Assembly (NCBI GenBank): GCA_903928755.1
Contig: CAIYSH010000109.1
Location: forward strand, 1 to 10,247
DNA length: 10,247 nt
DNA from: an uncultured Alphaproteobacteria bacterium
GTDB taxonomy: Bacteria; Pseudomonadota; Alphaproteobacteria; Caulobacterales; Caulobacteraceae
Reading direction: 5' to 3'
Under the pieces are notes generated by a model. It did no database searches and was not told the origin of the DNA. It worked only from the letters and a program-made list of their open reading frames with translations. The position numbers and the translations under genes are program-made. Numbering within the stretch: the stretch's first letter is position 1; every line of letters begins with the position of its first letter. This document shows positions 4,715 through 10,247 of the stretch, one piece after another.

Positions 4715-7669
4715 ATGTCGAAGATGAGATTCTATAGTGGAGTGTCGGCAGCGGCAGTCGCACTGGCTGCGCTTGCATCGACGTCGGCCTGGGCGGCCGA
4801 TGAAACAACGAAATCCACAACCGTCGAAGAAGTCGTCGTTACGGGCTCGCTGATTGCAGGCACGCCCAAGACCACAGCCATTCCGATTGCCGTCATCGGC
4901 CAGGAAGAACTTGAAAAGCGCGGCTCGCCGTCCGTTCTGGACGTGATCAAGTCCCTGCCGATCATCGGTCCGGTTCTCGGCGATTCGAACCAGTTTTCCA
5001 CGGCGGCGCAGGGCCGCAACGGCGGCGGCACCTTCAACATCCGTGGTCTTGGTGCCGAGCGCACCCTGGTCCTGCTGAATGGCAAGCGCTTCACGGGCTA
5101 CCGCTCCGACACCAACCTGCTGCCCCAGGCCGCTATCGGACGGGTTGAAGTCCTGAAGGACGGCGCGGCAGCGACCTACGGCTCCGATGCCATTGCCGGC
5201 GTGGCCAACGTCATCACCCGGAAGAACTTCAGCGGTCTGGAACTGACGGCAGACTACCGCCAGGTGCCAGGCTCCAATGGCGACTATACCGGAAGCGCCC
5301 TCTACGGCTGGGTCGGGGACACCTCGAACCTGATGATCAGCCTTGGCTATCAGCATCGCTCGGAACTCAGCAACACCGAGCGCGACTGGGTGCTTCAACC
5401 CTATCTTTCCAATCCGTCCGGCTGGTCGGTGCTCGGTAATCCGGGTGCATGGACCATCAAGAACGCTGCTGGCGGCACCGGAACGACCGTCGGATTTGCG
5501 GTCGACGCCAACTGCGCTGCCGTCGGGGGCACGGTCGGCTTCACCGGCGCAACTCCGGCCTGCTATTTCAGCTATCTGCCCTTCGACAACCTCGTTGAAG
5601 AGCAGGATTTCTACCAGGCCTATGGCGAATTCAATGCAGATGTGGGCGACACCGGCAAGTTCCATGTCGAAGCGCTCTATGCCATGTCGAACCAGCCTGA
5701 TTACCGGTTCTCGCCGGGCTATCCCCCGACGTCCGGCCCGAGCGGCCCGGGCAGCGTCAACGTGTTCAGCGTTGCGGGGACCAATCCGGGCTTCAACACC
5801 TTCCTGACCCAGACCGGCAACAGCGCCCTGATCGGCGTGGCCAAGAGCGCGACAGCGACCCTGTGGCGTCCGCTGGGCAATGGCGGCAACAATTCGACGG
5901 GCGGCCTCGGCGGTCAGAGCGGCAGTCGCAAGTATGAGGAAGTTCACCTGTCGGCGGGTCTGAAGGGCGAAACCGGCATTCTTGGCGCCAAGTATGACGT
6001 CAGCGCCACCTATATCGCGGAATGGCAGGACCAGCAGACCACCGACATCCTGATCGACCGACTGCAAAACGCCCTGAACGGCCTTGGCGGTGCCAACTGC
6101 ACCGGCACGACCCCGGGCGCGGGCGGCTGCCAGTACTTCAACCCCTTCTCCAACGCCTATGCTGCCAATCCGGCCCTGGGAAAGACCAATCCGGGCTATG
6201 TCTCGGCCAACGCCAATGATCCCAAGCTGGTGGCATGGCTGTTTGACCGCCAGAAATACCGCGCCCAGCAGGACACCTTCGTGGTGGACGCCGTCCTGAG
6301 CGGCAAGACCGCCATTACGCTTCCGGGCGGCGACATCGGATGGGCGGCCGGCGCGCAGTATCGCAAGGTAACCTTCATCCAGCAGATCGACAGCCCCTAC
6401 TACAATGCGCAGGTCACCCCCTGCCCTGTGGTCGGAACGACCAATTGCGCCTTCAAGACCGGCCCCTACATCTTCCTGGGGCAGAACATTCCGCTCCGCC
6501 TCGAGCAGGCCGTCTATGCGGTCTTCGGCGAACTGAACCTGCCCGTCACGAGCACGCTGAACGCCTCGCTGGCCCTGCGCTATGAGGACTATGGCGGACA
6601 GACCGGCTCCACCACCAATCCGCAGTTCCGCGCCAAGTGGCAGGCCACCGACTGGTTCGCCCTCCGCGGCTCCATCGGCACCTCGTTCAGAGGTCCGACG
6701 GCCGCAAACGTGGCCCCCACAGGCACAACCGGCCTGTCGGGCATCACGGCCGCTGGCAACAACTTCAAGTCCGTCGACTTCTTCGGAAATCCGGCGGTGG
6801 GTCCTGAAAAGGCCGTCACCTACAGCTTCGGGGGCATTTTCCAGACCTCGAACATGACTGCCACAGTCGACTACTGGTCGATCAAGATGGATGACCAGAT
6901 CGTCAATGTTCCCGCCAACATCGTCGCAACCGCAGTTGCGGGTACCGGCAATGGCAGCCAGACCGTGAACTGCTCCAGCGGCCTGCGAAGCCTGATTACC
7001 TTCAACAACAACAATGCCTGCGTTCAGGGCGTAACGGTTGGCAATGACATTGCCCGGATCCGGTCGGACACCACCAACGGCCCGACGATCGAAACCAACG
7101 GGATCGACGCGGACATCAACTACCGGTTCGACGACATCTTTGAAGGCGATGTAAACCTGGGTGCCAATGTCAGCTATGTCCTGGCCTACAAGCAGGCGGC
7201 CTTTATTGCAGGCGGCGTGACGGTCTCGGCAGCCTATGACGCTGTGGGCTTCACCAACTATGACCGTCTGCCGGGCACCATCCCGAAATGGCGCGGTCAG
7301 TTCTATGCCGATTACAACCGCGGCAACCACAACCTCCGCTGGACCCTCAACTATGTTGACGGTGCCACGGACAATCGCGGACCAACCACCGTACAGACGG
7401 GCGCTTCGACCAACTGCACCGTGGCCAATGCCAAGGCCGGGACGGCAACAAACTGTCAGCTGACGACCCTGGGTCTGGAACTGGATCCCTTCATTTCCAA
7501 CGACCTGACCTATCGTCTGCTGCTGCCGAACAACATGACCCTGACAGCTTCGGTGCTGAATGCCCTTGATCGCGAGCCTTCCAGGGCCCGGATCGAGTAC
7601 AGCTACGACCCCTTCATCGGTAATGCCCTCGGCCGGACCCTGAAGGTCGGTCTGAAGAAGAAGTTCTAA
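4715..7669 (+). CDS. TonB-dependent outer-membrane receptor
   Basis: The protein should be a 22-stranded beta-barrel of the outer membrane that imports a scarce nutrient using the TonB-ExbBD energy system. With ATG 4715 it has 984 residues. Residues 1-27 are a signal peptide with a positively charged start, an Ala-rich hydrophobic core and AWA before the cut. A TonB box follows (VEEVVVTG, 37-44). The plug domain runs to roughly residue 170 and includes FNIRGLGAERTLVLLNGKR, IGRVEVLKDGAAATYGSDAIAG and VANVITRKNFSG. The rest is barrel, with alternating aromatic strands, and ends in LKVGLKKKF with the terminal Phe typical of outer-membrane proteins. All ten cysteines fall in five close pairs (267/283, 462/472, 570/578, 753/769, 901/914). 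The substrate is unknown; nearby genes give no clear hint except an MFS transporter downstream. The gene is flanked by terminators, so it is probably transcribed alone. A long antisense frame across it is a shadow of its codon use. Confidence 0.95.
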   Translation: MSKMRFYSGVSAAAVALAALASTSAWAADETTKSTTVEEVVVTGSLIAGTPKTTAIPIAVIGQEELEKRGSPSVLDVIKSLPIIGPVLGDSNQFSTAAQGRNGGGTFNIRGLGAERTLVLLNGKRFTGYRSDTNLLPQAAIGRVEVLKDGAAATYGSDAIAGVANVITRKNFSGLELTADYRQVPGSNGDYTGSALYGWVGDTSNLMISLGYQHRSELSNTERDWVLQPYLSNPSGWSVLGNPGAWTIKNAAGGTGTTVGFAVDANCAAVGGTVGFTGATPACYFSYLPFDNLVEEQDFYQAYGEFNADVGDTGKFHVEALYAMSNQPDYRFSPGYPPTSGPSGPGSVNVFSVAGTNPGFNTFLTQTGNSALIGVAKSATATLWRPLGNGGNNSTGGLGGQSGSRKYEEVHLSAGLKGETGILGAKYDVSATYIAEWQDQQTTDILIDRLQNALNGLGGANCTGTTPGAGGCQYFNPFSNAYAANPALGKTNPGYVSANANDPKLVAWLFDRQKYRAQQDTFVVDAVLSGKTAITLPGGDIGWAAGAQYRKVTFIQQIDSPYYNAQVTPCPVVGTTNCAFKTGPYIFLGQNIPLRLEQAVYAVFGELNLPVTSTLNASLALRYEDYGGQTGSTTNPQFRAKWQATDWFALRGSIGTSFRGPTAANVAPTGTTGLSGITAAGNNFKSVDFFGNPAVGPEKAVTYSFGGIFQTSNMTATVDYWSIKMDDQIVNVPANIVATAVAGTGNGSQTVNCSSGLRSLITFNNNNACVQGVTVGNDIARIRSDTTNGPTIETNGIDADINYRFDDIFEGDVNLGANVSYVLAYKQAAFIAGGVTVSAAYDAVGFTNYDRLPGTIPKWRGQFYADYNRGNHNLRWTLNYVDGATDNRGPTTVQTGASTNCTVANAKAGTATNCQLTTLGLELDPFISNDLTYRLLLPNNMTLTASVLNALDREPSRARIEYSYDPFIGNALGRTLKVGLKKKF

Positions 7670-7709
7670 GTCTTTCGCCCGGCAGATATCAGCCGGGATC
7701 AACAAGACT

Positions 7710-7740
7710 GAGCGGTCGCCCCCGGGCGGCCGCTCTTTTT
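7710..7740 (+). terminator. Intrinsic terminator of the TonB-dependent receptor gene
   Basis: GAGCGGTCGCC (7710-7720) pairs with GGCGGCCGCTC (7725-7735) over 11 positions including one G-T pair, with a 4-base loop. Five T follow (7736-7740), then GTTT. It lies 40 bases after the receptor stop. Confidence 0.92.
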
Positions 7741-7796
7741 GTTTATGGGCCGGGACAGCCTTGCTCCGTCAGGATCAGGGGCCTATCACCCCCCGC

Positions 7797-9017
7797 ATGT
7801 CCACCGCCTCACAGCCAGAAGCGCCCGCGCCACGGTTCGCCGCAGCGTCACTGATTGCGGTGATCTTCATCAACATGCTGGGCTTCGGGATCATCGTTCC
7901 CCTGCTGCCCTTCTATGCGAAGTCCTTCAATGCAGCCCCCTGGCAGATCGGTCTGATTTTCGGGGCCTATTCCGTCGGGGCCTTCTTCGGCGAGCCCTTC
8001 TGGGGTCGGCTGTCAGACAGGTATGGCCGCAAGCCCCTGCTGATCTCGACCATTACCGGCAATTGCCTTTGCTATCTGGCCCTGGCCTTTGCCCCCAACA
8101 TCTGGGTCGCCTTTGTCATCCGTCTGCTGGGTGGCCTTGCCGCCGGCAATGGTGCGGTGGTCCAGGGCTATATCGCCGACGTGACCCCGCCGGAAAAGCG
8201 GGCGCGGCAGATGTCCTACCAGGGCGCGGCCTGGAATGTCGGACTGATCATCGGCCCCTCCGTCGGAGGGTTTTTCGCCCATACCGGCATGGGCCCTGCC
8301 GGTTTCCGCATCCCCCTGTTCATTGCATCAGGGCTGGCGGCCCTCTGCGTGATCGCCATCACCATCGTCATCAAGGAAAGCCGGGTCAGGGACGAGGGCA
8401 TCAGCCATCGCCCCAGCCGCTGGTCCGCCATTGGCGAAGTGACCCGTCACCCGGTCATTGGGCGGATGATGCTGTTGACCTTCCTGGTGGGCTTTGCCTT
8501 CACCGGAATTGAGTCCCAGTTCGGCCTGTGGTCACAGGCCCGGTTTGACTGGGGGCCCCGCAATATTGCCGTGTGCTTTGCCTTCACCGGCGTGACAGCC
8601 TTCTTCACCCAGACCCTGCTGACCGGTCGTCTCTCGGAACGCTTTGGAGAGGGCACCATGCTGGCCACAGGCATGGCCATGACCGCATTGGCTGCCGCCC
8701 TGCAGGTCTTTTCAGTAAATGGTGCCATGACGGTCGGCCTGATGTGCCTGACCGCGGCCGGTCAGTCCGTGGCCTTCCCCAATGTCGGCGCGATCATTTC
8801 CCGGACTGTGGACCCGCATCGGCAGGGGCAGATCCTGGGGCTGAACAATGCCGCAGGGGCCCTGGCGCGGGTTGTGGGGCCGATCTTTGCAGGCCTGATG
8901 GTCCCGGTCGTTCGCGACGGGCCCTTCATTCTGGGTGCTCTGGTCGTGGCACCGGCCATTCTGCTGGCCCTTTCGGCGACCCGGCGCGCGACGGCCAGGA
9001 CGGCAACCCATACCTGA
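7797..9017 (+). CDS. MFS transporter, DHA1/TetA-like drug:proton antiporter family
   Basis: This 406-residue inner-membrane protein of the major facilitator superfamily has about 12 hydrophobic segments, with a polar stretch near residues 195-220 between the two halves. Motif A, GRLSDRYGRKP (70-80), lies in the loop between segments 2 and 3. Arg109 in RLLGGLAAGNGA is the motif B arginine of segment 4. IADVTPPEKRAR (126-137) follows. GLIIGPSVGG (149-158) is motif C in segment 5, which is typical of antiporters. These features point to proton-driven export of drugs or metabolites, of the TCR/Tet subgroup, but the substrate cannot be named. The frame extends upstream to a TTG at 7761. ATG 7797 is preferred because the N-terminus then matches the usual short cytoplasmic tail, though its SD is weak (AGGGG about 15 bases upstream). 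It follows the receptor terminator and precedes rpmI by 144 bases. Confidence 0.9.
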   Translation: MSTASQPEAPAPRFAAASLIAVIFINMLGFGIIVPLLPFYAKSFNAAPWQIGLIFGAYSVGAFFGEPFWGRLSDRYGRKPLLISTITGNCLCYLALAFAPNIWVAFVIRLLGGLAAGNGAVVQGYIADVTPPEKRARQMSYQGAAWNVGLIIGPSVGGFFAHTGMGPAGFRIPLFIASGLAALCVIAITIVIKESRVRDEGISHRPSRWSAIGEVTRHPVIGRMMLLTFLVGFAFTGIESQFGLWSQARFDWGPRNIAVCFAFTGVTAFFTQTLLTGRLSERFGEGTMLATGMAMTALAAALQVFSVNGAMTVGLMCLTAAGQSVAFPNVGAIISRTVDPHRQGQILGLNNAAGALARVVGPIFAGLMVPVVRDGPFILGALVVAPAILLALSATRRATARTATHT

Positions 9018-9043
9018 CAGGACGGGTAAAAGACTCCCAAGCC

Positions 9044-9072
9044 TTGCAATCCCCGGGGCTTTGGCGTATCTG
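9044..9072 (+). promoter_or_regulatory. Possible promoter of rpmI-rplT
   Basis: TTGCAA (9044-9049) and TATCTG (9067-9072) are spaced by 17 bases and lie about 90 bases before rpmI. Matches to sigma-70-type consensus are partial. A promoter is expected here because rpmI is no longer next to infC, and this is the best pair I can see. Confidence 0.3.
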
Positions 9073-9161
9073 CCCATCCCTTCGGAACTGTCTGGCCCAA
9101 AGGCATGCCAGGGCGGTTCATCAATACACCAGAGGACGGGGTCGCAAGATTCCGACGTGAA

Positions 9162-9362
9162 ATGCCCAAACTGAAGACCAAATCAGGCGCCAAAAAGCGC
9201 TTCAAGATCACGGCTACGGGTAAGCTCAAGGCCGGTGTGGCCGGCAAGCGCCACCGCCTGATCAGCCACTCCGCAAAATATATCCGCCAAAACCGCGGCA
9301 CGAAGGTGATGAGCGAGTCTGATAAAAAGACCATCCGCACCTACCTGCCCTACGGCCTTTGA
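9162..9362 (+). CDS. rpmI: 50S ribosomal protein L35
   Basis: L35 is a small basic protein of the large ribosomal subunit. The 66-residue product starts MPKLKTKSGAKKRF, has the conserved GKRHRLISHSAKYIRQNRGT region and ends in IRTYLPYGL, a full-length bacterial L35. The frame extends upstream to an ATG at 9105, but the extra 19 residues are foreign to L35, so ATG 9162 is taken as the start. No convincing Shine-Dalgarno sequence is seen just before it; the nearest purine-rich stretch (GAGGACGGGG, 9132-9141) is about 20 bases away. This may mean a structured or regulated leader. rplT follows after 15 bases, and the two are surely co-transcribed. Confidence 0.96.
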   Translation: MPKLKTKSGAKKRFKITATGKLKAGVAGKRHRLISHSAKYIRQNRGTKVMSESDKKTIRTYLPYGL

Positions 9363-9377
9363 TCGGAGACCTGACAC

Positions 9378-9734
9378 ATGGCACGCGTTAAAAGGGGCGT
9401 TACCGCCCACGCCAAGCACAAGAAGGTTCTGGAACAGGCCAAGGGTTTCTATGGCCGCCGCAAGAACACCATCCGCACGGCCAAGGCCGCTGTGGACAAG
9501 GCCGGACAGTATGCCTACCGCGACCGTAAGGTCCGCAAGCGTAACTTCCGCTCCCTCTGGATCCAGCGGATCAACGCCGCTGCACGCCTCGAGGGCATGA
9601 CCTATGCTCGATTTATTCACGGCCTTGATCTGGCCGGGATCGAAATCGACCGCAAAGTCCTTTCCGACATCGCGGGCGCTGACCCGGTTGGTTTCAAGGC
9701 CATCGCTGACAAGGTTCGCGCCGCGCTGGGTTGA
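9378..9734 (+). CDS. rplT: 50S ribosomal protein L20
   Basis: L20 is a primary 23S rRNA-binding protein needed early in large-subunit assembly. It is also a known autogenous repressor of its own operon in E. coli and Bacillus subtilis. The 118-residue product begins MARVKRGVTAHAKHKKVLEQAKGF in the usual way, with the long basic N-terminal extension. It continues with YAYRDRKVRKRNFRSLWIQRINAAAR and ends in KVRAALG, so it is complete. The start has a GGAG (9365-9368) nine bases upstream. Because infC lies 5 kb away, any L20 operator should be in the rpmI leader rather than in the infC-rpmI junction as in E. coli. A palindrome and a strong terminator follow the gene. Confidence 0.97.
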   Translation: MARVKRGVTAHAKHKKVLEQAKGFYGRRKNTIRTAKAAVDKAGQYAYRDRKVRKRNFRSLWIQRINAAARLEGMTYARFIHGLDLAGIEIDRKVLSDIAGADPVGFKAIADKVRAALG

Positions 9735-9741
9735 AGCCTTC

Positions 9742-9757
9742 GGAGTCATCTGACTCC
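9742..9757. repeat. Perfect inverted repeat between rplT and its terminator
   Basis: GGAGTCA (9742-9748) and TGACTCC (9751-9757) are perfect 7-base arms around TC. As RNA it would form a 6-bp stem with a 4-base loop. It begins 7 bases after the rplT stop and 14 bases before the terminator stem. It may be an mRNA-stabilising hairpin or a protein-binding site. Confidence 0.45.
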
Positions 9758-9767
9758 CTGAGCCGAC

Positions 9768-9802
9768 AAAAGCCCTTCGGCGGAACCGCCGGAGGGCTTT
9801 TT
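9768..9802 (+). terminator. Intrinsic terminator between rplT and pheS
   Basis: AGCCCTTCGGCG (9771-9782) pairs with CGCCGGAGGGCT (9787-9798), including one T-G pair, around a 4-base loop. It is preceded by AAA and ends in a T run (9798-9802). It could be a plain terminator for rpmI-rplT or an attenuator for pheS. No phenylalanine-rich leader peptide is visible, which argues against classical ribosome-mediated attenuation. Confidence 0.9.
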
Positions 9803-9849
9803 GCTGTCCTCTTCCCGCCCCCCGTCCATGCCTCTATGAACGCAGCATC

Positions 9850-10247
9850 ATGATCGACAAACTTCAAGCCGATATCACCGCCGCCATTGCAGCGGCCACT
9901 GACGCCCAGGCCCTGGACGCCGTGCGGGTCGCCGCCCTCGGCAAGACGGGCTCCATATCGGAGCTGCTGAAATCCCTTGGCGGCATGGGCCCTGACGACC
10001 GCAAGGTCCAGGGTCCGCTGATCAACGGTCTGCGTGACCGGATCTCGGCCGCGCTCGCCGCCCGCAAGGCGGACCTGGAGACGGTCGAACTCAACGCCAG
10101 ACTGGCAAGCGAGCGGGTCGACCTTTCCCTGCCCGCACCGCCCCGTCGCAAGGGCTCGGTCCACCCGACCATGCAGGTCATGGACGAGATGATCGCCGTC
10201 TTCGCCGAAATGGGTTTCTCGGTGGCGGAAGGCCCGGACATCGAGAC
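9850..10247 (+). CDS. pheS: Phenylalanyl-tRNA synthetase alpha subunit, 3' partial
   Basis: PheS is the catalytic subunit of the (alpha-beta)2 phenylalanyl-tRNA synthetase, which charges tRNA-Phe. The visible 132 residues begin MIDKLQADITAAIAAA. The first 90 or so are the Ala/Leu-rich N-terminal coiled coil that contacts tRNA, containing VAALGKTGSISELLKSLGGM. The start of the class II catalytic domain follows: SVHPTMQVMDEMIAVFAEMGF and VAEGPDIE. The gene runs off the window; pheT is expected next. ATG 9850 is the only in-frame ATG near the coiled coil. It has no SD-like sequence within 15 bases. Two mini-ORFs (9828-9839 and 9836-9853) precede it, the second ending in a TGA that overlaps this ATG. 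It follows the rplT terminator by 47 bases. Confidence 0.97.
   Translation, partial: MIDKLQADITAAIAAATDAQALDAVRVAALGKTGSISELLKSLGGMGPDDRKVQGPLINGLRDRISAALAARKADLETVELNARLASERVDLSLPAPPRRKGSVHPTMQVMDEMIAVFAEMGFSVAEGPDIE

Noticed and set aside
4607..7705. Antisense open frame of 1032 codons across the TonB receptor
   Set aside because: It mirrors the strong codon bias of the receptor gene. Its translation is Val/Gly/Arg-rich with no recognisable domain, it runs through both flanking terminators, and the sense strand codes for a clear receptor.
7739..8512. Overlapping 257-codon frame within the MFS gene
   Set aside because: It is an off-frame shadow, rich in Arg, Pro and His and without hydrophobic segments, while the MFS frame has all expected motifs.
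9037..9064. Hairpin after the MFS gene as an intrinsic terminator
   Set aside because: The stem is only 5 bp with a 13-base loop and has no T run. It also overlaps the possible -35 element of rpmI.
9105..9161. Longer L35 start at ATG 9105
   Set aside because: The extra 19 residues do not belong to L35, whose conserved N-terminus is MPKLKTKSG at 9162. ATG 9105 is part of a chance GGCATGCC palindrome.

Overview
The window looks like a chromosomal segment of a GC-rich alphaproteobacterium, most likely from the order Caulobacterales (Caulobacter, Phenylobacterium or Brevundimonas type). The evidence is the translation genes: the infC, L35, L20 and PheS sequences are of alphaproteobacterial type. 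A large TonB-dependent receptor with a VEEVVVTG box also fits this group. The assignment rests on recognition of protein sequences, not on a search.

Left part (1-3875): an SDR-type NAD(P)-binding protein, truncated at the window edge, converges with an alpha/beta hydrolase of the ABHD10 type on the minus strand. The hydrolase diverges from a two-gene glycosyltransferase unit, a GT4 enzyme followed by a GT9 heptosyltransferase-like enzyme. The two are joined by an ATGA stop/start overlap and probably act in lipopolysaccharide or other surface glycan assembly.

Central part (3876-7740): infC (initiation factor IF-3) appears to use a rare ATT start codon at 3972, preceded by a well-placed GGAG. 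It ends in a strong intrinsic terminator. A 984-residue TonB-dependent outer-membrane receptor follows, with a clear signal peptide and ten cysteines that fall in five pairs. It also has its own strong terminator.

Right part (7741-10247): an MFS drug/proton-antiporter-like transporter is followed by rpmI (L35), rplT (L20), another strong terminator and the 5' part of pheS. The usual infC-rpmI-rplT cluster is therefore split by the receptor and the transporter. pheS is separated from rplT by a terminator and has no visible Shine-Dalgarno sequence. It is preceded by two tiny ORFs chained to it through ATGA overlaps.

Every gene belongs to a known family, and I see no mobile element, CRISPR array, tRNA or defence system. 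No gene-free stretch exceeds 300 bases. The points most worth a second look are the infC start codon, the split translation cluster, the paired cysteines of the receptor and the pheS leader.
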